From assembly GCA_028565635.1 (NCBI GenBank), contig JAOXYB010066223.1, positions 1 through 10,226 of the forward strand: a stretch of 10,226 nucleotides of DNA, given 5' to 3'. This DNA comes from Phoronis ovalis. Its lineage: Eukaryota > Phoronida > Phoronidae. The notes under the pieces are model-generated. The model ran no database searches and was not told where the DNA came from. It saw only the letters and a program-made list of their open reading frames with translations. How positions within the stretch are numbered: the first letter of the stretch is position 1; each line of letters starts with the position of its first letter. The translations under genes and the position numbers were made by a program. Shown here piece after piece: positions 1-7,358 of the stretch.

Positions 1-41
1 AATCGTTTACAACTTACACAATGGATTAGTCACCCGGGCTA

Positions 42-1013
42 TTAACAGCGATTATTATTAGCCGGTAAATACACACGGGGTACTTTTGTTATATGTAGAA
101 GCGGCATTTGAAAGACAATTTTTCTTTTGATGTTGATATATGCCGGCGTGTGGAAATGGGGTAGAGGAAACGTCACAATATAATAGATCGTAACGTTTCC
201 TCTGGCTCGAGAAATTCTGAGCATGATATCAGGAACACGACTTAATGCCATACCTGCTTGTGCACACACATCTCTATCACACTCCTTAATAAGTTTCACA
301 ATGTTAGGTAGAGTAGCTCTTTCAAATAGGTCTACAAGTTTATTATAACCACCGCAACGCCAGCTGACTTCATATCCTTTTGATTCAAGTTTGTTTACTA
401 ATTCCCGAATGTCAGTTATTTGTTCTATTTCAGCTTTGCTACAAAAAATATTAATTTTCTCAGATATTAAATGATCGTTTTCCCTTTTTTTTCAAATAAT
501 GTAAAACAAAAAATGTTATGAAATGGACAGCATGTCCCAACCCGTTTTTTGCGGTATACTTGTACTGTTGGCCCGGAGGGTACTCAGATTATTGTCGGTT
601 AAAATTTTCGATTTGAATTATACAGTGTGTAGGTTCTTCTCTTTATTTTTTAGAATGTTATTGTTGATAAATTTGATTTGCTTCCTCATTGCCTGCTATA
701 TAACAATCATTTAGACTGCTTCAATGTTTAACTTACTTTCAACGTTTTTGTTATTCAGCATAAAATTGACCCCTTCTAACAGTTGTTACCTTTAGATCTA
801 GTATCGCATAAAATTAATAGGGTAGTCCACTAACGACTCAAAAATTCCTTAAATATTCTATGAGATTGTTACGGGTTTAATTAAAGTGACGAATTGCTAC
901 ACTTACCTTAGGTATGCATCACACAAGTACTTGATGTCTTCAAAGTCTTGCAAACTCAAAGTTTTCTTTATTTTAAATAATAACGTGCAATGAAGCTCTT
1001 CTTTTGTCTTCAT
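42..1013 (-). CDS. Two-exon gene for a small death-effector-domain (DED)-like protein
   Basis: Exon 1 runs 1013-907 and exon 2 runs 438-42, giving about 167 residues. The donor is AAG|GTAAGT at 907/906 and the acceptor TTTTTTGTAG|C at 439/438. Exon 1 ends after two bases of a codon and exon 2 supplies the third (Ser36), so the frame is kept. The ATG at 1013 has A at -3 and an in-frame TAA just upstream. Residues 4-95 fit the six-helix DED pattern: LLFKIKKTL (helix 1), DFEDIKYLCDAYL with the usual acidic pair (helix 2), a short helix 3, IRELVNKLESKG (helix 4), NKLVDLFERATL (helix 5) and PNIVKLIKEC (helix 6). The family's RxDL motif is degenerate here (R76-ATLPNI). DED proteins act as cytosolic adaptors in caspase-8 or FADD-type signalling. 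Residues 96-125 stay basic and helical. The tail after SRARGN (about residue 125) looks unconserved, so exon 2 may splice out earlier or be terminal. Family assignment is by eye; CARD or another death fold is possible. Confidence 0.66.
163..203. repeat. Perfect 11-bp inverted repeat (hairpin) near the 3' end of the DED-like frame
   Basis: AGAGGAAACGT (163-173) and ACGTTTCCTCT (193-203) are exact reverse complements separated by 19 bases. In the minus-strand transcript this would form an 11-bp stem exactly where the conserved-looking part of the DED-like protein ends (SRARGN). It may mark the edge of an inserted element, or be an RNA structure in the coding end or 3' untranslated region. Confidence 0.75.
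439..906 (-). other. Intron of the DED-like gene
   Basis: A 468-base GT-AG intron with a near-consensus donor GTAAGT (906-901) and a pyrimidine-rich acceptor ending TTTTTTGTAG (to 439). A 63-codon plus-strand frame at 523-714 lies inside it; it is hydrophobic and low-complexity and I regard it as chance. Nothing else recognisable was seen here. Confidence 0.62.
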
Positions 1014-1065
1014 GATTTCTTTTGGATTTTAGTTTTCAAATCTTTTCATGAAAACGACAATTCTC
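1014..1065 (-). promoter_or_regulatory. 5' leader segment of the DED-like start exon with splice acceptor
   Basis: On the minus strand TATTTTACAG ends at 1066, a good acceptor. The bases 1065-1014 would be untranslated leader just before the ATG at 1013, and contain an in-frame TAA. This suggests the gene has at least one more upstream exon rather than starting its transcript here. A shorter intron, with a weaker donor AG|GTAAAT at 1129/1128, is an alternative upstream link. Confidence 0.45.
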
Positions 1066-1276
1066 CTGTAAAATACTTTCATAATAATCTTAAAATTACG
1101 ATCAGCATTGCTGTAACAAGAAATTTACCTAATGGTTAAACGTTCGGTTACCAGTCGCAGTATCTTGGGGCTAAACGTCTAGATATCCATTCGTATCAAC
1201 TCGACTTTTTCCATGCAGGAGAAATCATATTTGTTACAAACAGCACAACTGTCTATTTTTAACCCGGGATACTTAC

Positions 1277-1323
1277 CTCACAAGAAATTATTGAAACATT
1301 GCATCTCGAATACCATTTGAATC
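1277..1323 (-). other. Candidate 47-base upstream exon, minus strand
   Basis: Both ends are near consensus: acceptor TTAAATTTCAG|GATTC at 1324/1323 and donor TGTGAG|GTAAGT at 1277/1276. Only one frame is open across it (15 whole codons beginning FKWYSRC). Joined to the acceptor at 1065 the frame ends at TGA 1038-1036. It is therefore most simply a 5' leader exon of the DED-like gene, or an exon of a separate transcript. Confidence 0.45.
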
Positions 1324-1867
1324 CTGAAATTTAAGTTAAAAACAGATGATGGGTAATAATCTATTTGCAACATAATAACAGTTTAGTAATGTTTAGCTTG
1401 GCTTTGGGATCATGCATTTACTATGACCCAGTTGTTTCAGCAAACTTGTAGTCTTTCATTAGGAATTCAAATGGTAACACCCCTTAGATTGTAAATTAAA
1501 CACCTTGATAAGTCCTCATCAGTAACAACTGTTTCATGGCTATATTCACATCTGTTCTGCTTCAAATACTTAGCAACAATGCACATAATATTACTTTGTT
1601 AACCCTGATAGGTTGAAATATTTGGCATCTGTTACACACAGTCAGCATTGAGATTGTTAGATCTTTAGGTGTGCCTATACTTATATCATGCCATGAAAAT
1701 AAAAGAACTTAAAGCAAAAATATAGAGATATCCTTAAAGAGAATTTCCACAATAACTTTATCAAATCCTTATTCCTCACAGGAACTAGAGCAGATAAAAG
1801 ATTAGACCTGATCACAGCCGCATATTATTAGTTAGGCTAGAATTCTTATATAATATGCACACATTAC
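1324..1867. other. Gene-free AT-rich stretch
   Basis: No supported coding frame, RNA gene or repeat was seen. If the flanking candidate exons belong to one minus-strand transcript, this is an intron running from the donor at 1867 to the acceptor at 1324. Confidence 0.4.
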
Positions 1868-2072
1868 CTAAACAGTTACTTGAAAACTGTGAAAAGAATT
1901 TCTTCAAAGATTTAGCATTGCTGTATATATCAATTATTGCTGTAGCATTGTGAATTTTGTTTTTCTCAATTGATGACAATTCATCATCACCTATCACTGA
2001 TACGGGACACAGATTATCCTTTGATAGGTGCTGCCTACTTCTTCCCATCACTTGTTACAAAGCTCATGTTTA
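1868..2072 (-). other. Candidate upstream exon carrying a small ATG-started frame
   Basis: Acceptor GGGTTAACAG ends at 2073 and donor TTAG|GTAATG lies at 1868/1867. Within it ATG 2048-2046 sits in a strong context (GTGATGG) with an upstream in-frame stop, and opens about 60 codons (MGRSRQHLSKDNLCPV...). Composition is balanced (Cys, Asp, Glu, His all present), unlike the Phe/Lys/Asn-rich chance frames around it. It leaves the exon in phase 1, which fits the single open frame of the 1323-1277 exon. I do not recognise the product. Chance is still possible. Confidence 0.35.
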
Positions 2073-2349
2073 CTGTTAACCCAATATACTAACACCCGTC
2101 CAATATCAATCACCCATGATTGATTAAATTCTCCAAATGAATTTGTATATAAAAAATTCTCCAGCCAATTAAATATAGCTAGATATATCGACTTCTAAAT
2201 TGAACCCTGATAAACTATTGTGAATAGCTTTATATAGCAAACCTAAGTTAATGCAGTAATACCGCTGTCATTTTAGAATACCTGCTACAGAATAAAACTA
2301 AGATTTTGCCAAAATGAATGCATAATCTGGCTCAGTATCAGAGTAATTT

Positions 2350-2398
2350 AATTATACTTAAAAAAGATAAAAAGATAAAAAGCATGCATAGTATAATT
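2350..2398. repeat. 9-bp inverted repeat with A-rich loop, inside a gene-free stretch 2073-2653
   Basis: AATTATACT (2350-2358) and AGTATAATT (2390-2398) are exact reverse complements. The loop contains two copies of an AGATAAAA unit followed by the palindrome GCATGC. This resembles a tiny foldback remnant, but AT-rich sequence gives such repeats easily. The rest of 2073-2653 is AT-rich with nothing recognised. Confidence 0.5.
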
Positions 2399-2653
2399 TA
2401 TTCATGATGGTGTGATATTTTAAAATAGCATATTCTCTAACTCTACTACTATACCATACTTAGTGCCAAGTCTCCAATAGAATATCCCCTCTTTTAATTG
2501 TTTCTTTAACTGCTTTTAATGTTTAGCTTAATGCTTGTGTTGAATATCATTGAGTTGTTTATAACTGTTAGGCATTCAACCTATGACTAAATGTTATGGT
2601 TACTAAAATGTCAAGTTCAGTTCATATACTCACACTGTACTCTTAATACTCAC

Positions 2654-2720
2654 ATGAGTACTTGCATGGCTCTATCAGTTCTGGCACTGCCACGACATCC
2701 TCTCGGAATGCCACAAATGC
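2654..2720 (-). other. Candidate 67-base coding exon, minus strand
   Basis: The acceptor is very good: CTAAC (branch-like), then ATTGTACTCAG|G at 2721/2720. The donor ACTCAT|GTGAGT is at 2654/2653. The frame starting at the first base is open throughout and reads AFVAFREDVVAVPELIEP, a protein-like composition. A second frame is also open. The segment is more GC-rich than its surroundings. The product is not recognised and no phase-matched partner exon was established. Confidence 0.35.
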
Positions 2721-2860
2721 CTGAGTACAATGTTAGAATCTGCATGGACTAATAAAGGTGGCAATTGGTATCCTCTCTTGAAATCAATCACAGCACGGCA
2801 GATCTGAAATAACATCAGATGAATGTCACAGATTACGTCATAAATGGGACTCCAATACAT
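2675..2860 (-). other. Overlapping minus-strand frame of 61 codons with internal splice acceptor
   Basis: An ATG-started frame from 2860 to the stop at 2677-2675. An acceptor-like TGATGTTATTTCAG ends at 2804, after which the frame reads ICRAVIDFKRGYQLPPLLVH. It overlaps the 2720-2654 candidate in a different frame, so at most one of them can be right around 2675-2720, unless an old coding segment has been frameshifted. Function is unknown. Confidence 0.22.
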
Positions 2861-3180
2861 AAATTCAAGTAAGCCAAGAAAAAGTAGATAAAAATATTCC
2901 CCTCATTACATCACTGCTAAATAGAAGTTTCAAGATAAGGTTAGCAGATCCAATGGTCCCAACCCAATATTCACACCAGGCACACTGATATGGTTTCTCA
3001 TCAAGTCCAAAGCAAATCTTTTAAAAGGTACATATATATTGTTAAAATTGTGAATCATCTGTAGTGCATGAATATTATTTTATAAGTCTGAATAAACATT
3101 CTCTCATGAATATTACTTAAAACATTACTATTAAACACGAATCGAAGTTCACTACTGTATAACCGTACTTGGCTTGACAG

Positions 3181-3248
3181 GATTCAAGACATGCACAGAT
3201 AAACTTTCGCCTTACTCGTGGAATGGCGAAGAGATGCAAGAGCTATTG
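3181..3248 (+). other. Candidate 68-base exon, plus strand
   Basis: GGCTTGACAG|G (3180/3181) and TATTG|GTGAGT (3248/3249) make a clean acceptor-donor pair around a GC-richer island. Two frames are open: one from the third base (FKTCTDKLSPYSWNGEEMQELL in short pieces: FKTCTDKLSP, YSWNGEEMQELL) and one from the first base (DSRHAQINFRLTRG...). The minus strand is also open here (LLHLFAIPRVRRKFICACL..., stop near 3117) with weaker splice signals, so the strand is not certain. The product is not recognised. Confidence 0.33.
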
Positions 3249-3301
3249 GTGAGTTTGTCATGTCTGCATAATTTTTGAATTTAAGATTTAAATATATTGC
3301 A

Positions 3302-3475
3302 TCACAGTTGAGTGATTTCTATATTCTCTGGCACTACATACACCTGCTCACTACACTTGTCAACAAGAAATGATCCCTCGACCTTTCACCTGAATGACAT
3401 CACATTTTTTATTTCCATAACAAAAGGTAAGACATCAGCATCCCTAGTGGGAACATCGCATTGGGACCATTGAGA
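3302..3475 (-). pseudogene. Protein-like minus-strand frame interrupted by one in-frame TGA
   Basis: One frame runs 29 codons from 3475 to 3389 (including CDVPTRDADVLPFVMEIKN), meets TGA at 3388-3386, then continues 27 codons (KVEGSFLVDKCSEQVYVVPEN...) to TGA at 3304-3302. The amino-acid make-up on both sides is balanced, with Asp, Glu, Val and Pro, unlike translated AT-rich noise. TTCAG|GTGAAA straddles the stop, so the first half may be an exon ending at 3390. An acceptor CCCACTAG ends at 3444. The choices are a decayed exon, two separate exons, or chance. The opposite strand also carries an open frame ending in a good donor (AAAAG|GTAAGA at 3427/3428). The family is not recognised. Confidence 0.3.
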
Positions 3476-3689
3476 TTATTTTAAAGACAGCTGCATGCTA
3501 GTATTAGCTGAATTAGTATTGACAGCCATTTTAAATTTGGAATTTTATCGCCAGTAGCTACAAATATATATCAGGTGTCTAGCTGTAACACTACCCAAGT
3601 TGTGTATCTTATGTTATGACAGAAGGTAAATAGATGTTAAATACACTACATGTAGTTCATTGTTGATTTTGGCCTGAAACACTTTCAAT

Positions 3690-4185
3690 ATTGCTGACCA
3701 ACGACCATCTTTGTTCTCAAAATGGCCCCCTCACTAGCAGCTTCAGTTTTTGTCAAATTTACTTCATATTTGGTACATGGTTACTACAACTCAAAATACA
3801 GGTCAGATGTAAGTCTGACCATTTTTTCCAAAATATCACCTGGGAATACAGGTATCCACCTACATGTATGGCCTTCAGAAATCCACCTTCAATCGTCCAG
3901 GCATAGCTTTATATTTGCCTGAAAAGACACACTCTGCCGTACCATCAGGTGAACAACATACAGGGCCACGAACCAGCCATCAATATTGATCGGGATCAAA
4001 TTTACAAATTACTTGTATTTTGACTTGTATTAACCCTGTACCAAATATGAAGTTGATTCAATACAAAACTAAAGGTGTTATCATGAGGCCATCATGGAAC
4101 AAAGATTGCTGTCAGTCAGCAATGTTAAAAGTGATCCAAGTCAAAATCAAACTTGACCTGTATTCTTTGCCTTTATTTACCGTCT
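3690..4185 (+). repeat. Diverged copy of the window's main interspersed repeat family
   Basis: Landmarks shared with the block at 8455-10226 are GTATGGCCTTCA followed by ATCCACCTTCAA, then CCAGCCAT, then CCCTGTACCAAATATGAAG followed by TTGAT, and a second partial unit GGAACAAAGA...GTCAGTCAGCAAT...CTTGACCTGTAT. Order and orientation match, so this is one and a half units of the same family about 4.5 kb away. Two overlapping short plus frames inside it (3691-3922) are not genes. Confidence 0.65.
3801..3820. repeat. 7-bp inverted repeat GGTCAGA/TCTGACC
   Basis: GGTCAGA (3801-3807) and TCTGACC (3814-3820) are perfect reverse complements with a 6-base loop. The preceding A makes the left arm an AGGTCA half-site facing a TGACCA half-site, an inverted nuclear-receptor-type arrangement inside the repeat copy. 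Binding is not shown. Confidence 0.5.
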
Positions 4186-5550
4186 GAATGAGATTGACAT
4201 AAACTTGAATCAGAAATATTTTTAACAACTCAATTATTATTGTTTCACCATGACACAGACTTACAAACAGCAGACAATAGATTTGTAATCTAGAAACAAA
4301 ATTGGTTGTCAAAAATATAACAAAAGCTATGCCTATTGTAAGTACATATTTATATCAGTGAAGGAAAGGAAATCAGTTCAAAAACAAAACAGACGAAAAA
4401 TATTACGCAAATGATTGCCATCATGATTCTAGAAACACAATGATGGATTGCATTATACCCTGATGCCCTTCTCATAAGTGCTCTATCCTGTATGATAAAA
4501 TGTCTCAATTAAAAAAAAAACTACACTTTTAAACTAAACTGTGGACTAGCTTGACTATATAACACGCACCATACATTTAAAAGTTAATTTTGCTGATATT
4601 GTTTTCAGATTAGAATACCCTTGATTATGAGTTATTGGGGATTGTGGTATGCAAGGAGACACTTCCGTACTGGCTCAAGATAAAATCAATCTGTAGAATA
4701 TGCCTGAAATAAAAAGTAAACATAAAACCATTTTGTTTTTGCATTTGCTTTTGACAATTCCGCACAACTCTCTCAACAATCCCATATTATGTTAGCTATT
4801 TTGTTATGATGATTTTAGTTTGTTTGGAAATGAAATAATTTTTTTAAGTTTTAACATCAAATCTTTAAAAAAATTGAGTTGCAACCAAGTTACACATCTT
4901 TTCAGATGTGATAGGATGTATGCCTAGTTTTTAAACTAGAATATTATTCCATAGTCTTGCACATAACTGTGAGTGCGATACATACTAATAATATTATAAA
5001 TAACTATGACATAAAGCAGAGTAAGGGAATCCTTATAAATTAAGAATTAATTAATACTATAAGAACTAAAACTAAAAGTAAAATAACAAATGGACTAAAA
5101 TTTACACTTAATCTCAGATTTATAAAATATTATTGTAAGTTCTATATTGTACATATATGTCACATATTATATCAAATGTATTACGATATAACAGTACGTT
5201 AGCATGCCACGTATGTATGATTTTATGTCACACTGCAGCAACAATATCCATGATCAACTTGCAAAATGTTGCTTTCCAAAGAAAACAAATTAATTTTTAT
5301 ATATAATTAGATAATTATGTTCTTGTTGCAAAGAAACTAAGGAGAAAATAGTGCAGGGTAGATTTTACTAATCACTTATTTACATCTCAACGTATTAAAA
5401 CTGGAAATCCTTGATAGGCCTAAGCATCTGTCAAAGTCAGTTTGGGCCTGCTAGTAATTTGTAGTGTTTTAGATGATTGATACGTATCTCTAGAATAGCC
5501 TATCAAGTTAAGCATTTGATCAAATCAGAAAATTATATGTGTTCAATGTG
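4186..5550. other. Long AT-rich gene-free stretch
   Basis: No supported frame or RNA gene. It contains an A10 run at about 4511-4520, a strongly AT-rich part at about 4980-5170, and a 10-bp inverted repeat CTTGATAGGC (5410-5419) / GCCTATCAAG (5498-5507). The pair encloses the palindrome GATACGTATC (5479-5488). Short frames, such as that at 4112-4312 on the minus strand, look like chance. Confidence 0.5.
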
Positions 5551-5590
5551 GATTGATTGATTGATACCTTTATTATATACACAAATTCAG
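5551..5590. repeat. (GATT)n microsatellite with adjoining AATAAAG-like tail
   Basis: GATTGATTGATTGATA at 5551-5566 is followed by CCTTTATTATATAC. Read on the minus strand this is an AATAAAGGTATCAATCAATC pattern, the kind of 3' tail that ends some LINEs and SINEs in marine invertebrates. No body of such an element could be recognised to the right (5591-5829), which otherwise holds nothing I can name. Confidence 0.45.
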
Positions 5591-5942
5591 TTATTACGTG
5601 TGAGAGAACATACTAATTAAGTTTTCATATAAAATTGAATGTACAGTTCACCACAATACATAGTGTGCACCCTTTTTTGCCTACAGCTTTTGATTTTTGC
5701 AATACAACTTATGTATAATATGCATTCATCAATCATTGCAGGTACTATAATTTCTATACTAATTTTCACTCTGAATCTGAAGCAATTATAAAATTTACTT
5801 ACAAGCAGATGTTTTTAAAAGAGTTTGATTTAACTACAAGTTGGCAATATATTTAAAATTGTATGACAATGTTGCATTCCACCAAAATATGATCCATCGA
5901 TACCAAGCAAATCACAATTATTGATATTATCATGTGACATGA

Positions 5943-5962
5943 TGACGTCAGGGAATTCCCTG
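5943..5962. promoter_or_regulatory. Perfect CRE abutting a palindromic kappaB site
   Basis: TGACGTCA (5943-5950) is the full 8-bp CREB/ATF palindrome. It shares its last two bases with a 14-bp perfect palindrome (5949-5962) whose core GGGAATTCCC (5951-5960) matches the Rel/NF-kappaB consensus GGGRNNYYCC on both strands. Adjacent ATF and kappaB sites are known in inducible immune enhancers. The motifs are seen directly; function and target gene are inferred. Confidence 0.5.
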
Positions 5963-5989
5963 GCTAACAACATTGACCTAGAATGCTTG

Positions 5990-5995
5990 CACGTG
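5990..5995. promoter_or_regulatory. E-box CACGTG
   Basis: A palindromic bHLH (MYC/MAX/USF-type) site 28 bases right of the kappaB palindrome, with a TGACCT half-site at 5974-5979 between them. A single 6-mer carries little weight by itself; it is noted because of the clustering. Confidence 0.3.
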
Positions 5996-6153
5996 TTTTT
6001 TGTTTTAACAGGGACAATCACTACATTAGAAAATACAATGTTTACTGGCAATAAACTATAATGGTGATAAATGTTTGCATAGCACATTTGATGCATAATC
6101 TACAACCGACGATTAATTTTTTAAACAAAGTTATGTTATTTTTTTTGTATTAT

Positions 6154-6195
6154 ATGATGCGGCATGCCATTTGTGCAATGTCAATAGCTGAGAAG
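6154..6195 (+). other. Candidate first coding exon, plus strand
   Basis: ATG 6154-6156, followed at once by ATG 6157, opens MMRHAICAMSIAEK, ending exactly at a strong donor GAGAAG|GTAAGT (6195/6196) in phase 0. The other two frames are closed before the donor. The CRE-kappaB-E-box cluster lies 160-210 bases upstream, where a promoter could be. It does not join in phase to the best frame of the 6381-6490 candidate. Short, so chance is possible. Confidence 0.3.
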
Positions 6196-6380
6196 GTAAG
6201 TTACCGGCCGATATCAAATATATTTAAAATCAGATAACTCTATTTTAATATCTCTTATTCAGTCATAAATGTTATGACTCTTGATACCAGATTCAACAAA
6301 TTCTATAAGAATTCTATGTAAGCTGAAACAGACATTGATGTTTATCTTATTCGTTTTTTTACTTGATATATTGTGTTCAG

Positions 6381-6490
6381 TGTATATATATATATAAACC
6401 AATATGGCGGACAAAACAATTCAATAGATAAGATTTACTACATAGGTGAATTCCTGCACTGTAAACTACTCGGATTTCTACATTTACCAG
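6381..6490 (+). other. Candidate 110-base internal exon, plus strand
   Basis: The acceptor is excellent (CGTTTTTTTACTTGATATAT then TGTGTTCAG| at 6380) and the donor strong (TTTACCAG|GTAAGC at 6490/6491). Exactly one frame is open right through, 36 codons from 6382 (NQYGGQNNSIDKIYYIGEF then LHCKLLGFLHLP), leaving in phase 1. The other frames stop. No family is recognised. Alternatively the (TA)7 run at 6383-6396 followed by CAATATGGCGGAC is a TATA region with a YY1-like site, and the segment is a first, non-coding exon. Confidence 0.35.
6383..6396. repeat. (TA)7 microsatellite
   Basis: Seven TA units followed by AAACC. It could serve as a TATA element, or simply be part of the overlapping exon candidate. 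Confidence 0.7.
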
Positions 6491-6540
6491 GTAAGCGTGA
6501 TCAAATATTAACATATTTCTAAACACATATTTATCTAACC

Positions 6541-6870
6541 CCAAAGTGTATCACAACTCCTACATTTTGGTAGGTCAGTGCTGCCCAGGGGTCTAAAATA
6601 TCCCTAGAATTGCCAAAACATCTACTCTGAAATATCCTAGAGTGAAAATATCAGCTGTAACATAGCTCAAAACATTAAATACCACCCAAGAATTGTAATA
6701 TTTTCAAAATAATCAAAAAACCTACTCTGAAATATTCCCCCAATACAAAACAGCCAGGCACCATATAACATCTTAGATGGTAAAACAGCCTACCCCGAAG
6801 GGCGGCACATGTATATATACTTTTATATTGGCAGTGCTCCCGCTCCTCCCCCGGGATATCTAATAGTACT
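6541..6870 (-). repeat. Degenerate interspersed repeat with internal short-period duplication
   Basis: CTACTCTGAAATATCC (6630-6645 region) recurs about 90 bases later as CTACTCTGAAATATTCC, and AGTGCTGCCCAGGGG (about 6576-6590) is echoed by CAGTGCTCCCGCTCCTCCCC near 6833. GC-rich islands (GAAGGGCGGCACATGT, CCCCCGGG) alternate with A/T runs. Read on the minus strand it has repeated GGATATTT/CAGAGTAG modules, a style I associate with dispersed repeats of marine invertebrates. No coding frame or terminal repeat was found. Boundaries are approximate. Confidence 0.4.
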
Positions 6871-7155
6871 AATACTACAGCATCTACAAGCCAAGAAATA
6901 ACTAACTATATAGACACGTGAGCTCTAAACACTCCATTGATTGTAAAACATGAAGCAGAGCAAAAAGACTTGCTTTTACACACACTGAATGTTCTAATTT
7001 CAGACCAATAGCTAACTTAAGTCCATGGGGGTACTCATATTAGTTTTGAGTAGGGTTGTGATCAGGCAGAGCTGAAAAAATTCATGGATAATTTTTTTTG
7101 AATTACTACCATTCAGAAATTTGGTTTGCTACTCTGGAACACAATTCACAATTAA
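6871..7155. other. AT-rich stretch without a supported gene
   Basis: It holds one good plus-strand acceptor (GTTCTAATTTCAG ending at about 7002). After it one frame is open for only 12 codons to TAG; another frame reaches TAG after two bases plus two codons and could terminate a transcript arriving in phase 1 from the donor at 6490. Nothing else was recognised. Confidence 0.3.
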
Positions 7156-7358
7156 TTAACCAGTGAGATTTTGCTTTGCATCCATAAATAGACTATAGAA
7201 TTTTGATTGTGTTGAAAATACATGAGTGATCCTATAGGACTGAATTATGAATTGCATTTCAAATACAAATTTGTGATTATCAAGACTACCCAGTAGGTAT
7301 TGCTCTAGCTGTTCAAAGTGATTTCTCAATAAAAAAGAAAACACCTTGTTATCTATTT

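Larger units (their letters stand above)
5830..6096 (-). other. Longest ATG-started frame in the window (88 codons), probably not a gene
   Basis: An ATG at 6096 opens 88 codons to TAA at 5830-5832. The latter half (SRSMLLAREFPDVIMSHDNI..., GIDGSYFGG) looks more protein-like than the first, and an acceptor-like GCATTCTAG ends within it, so a terminal exon of about 50 codons is conceivable. However, the same bases carry the CRE, kappaB and E-box palindromes. No family is recognised and no partner exon was found. Confidence 0.2.

Noticed and set aside
249-258. CAG|GTATGG donor-like site inside DED exon 2
   Set aside because: The frame continues sensibly past it (AGMALSRVPDIML), so it is probably not used.
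523-714. 63-codon plus-strand frame rich in Leu, Phe and Ile
   Set aside because: It lies inside the DED-gene intron and has low-complexity hydrophobic composition typical of T-rich DNA.
3386-3388. Selenocysteine reading of the in-frame TGA
   Set aside because: No SECIS-like structure could be recognised by eye, and the splice or decay explanations are simpler.
3691-3922. Two overlapping plus-strand frames of 66-71 codons
   Set aside because: They fall in a diverged repeat copy and are not conserved in the other copies.
4112-4312. 66-codon minus-strand frame
   Set aside because: Partly in the repeat copy and otherwise AT-rich with no splice partner or recognisable motif.
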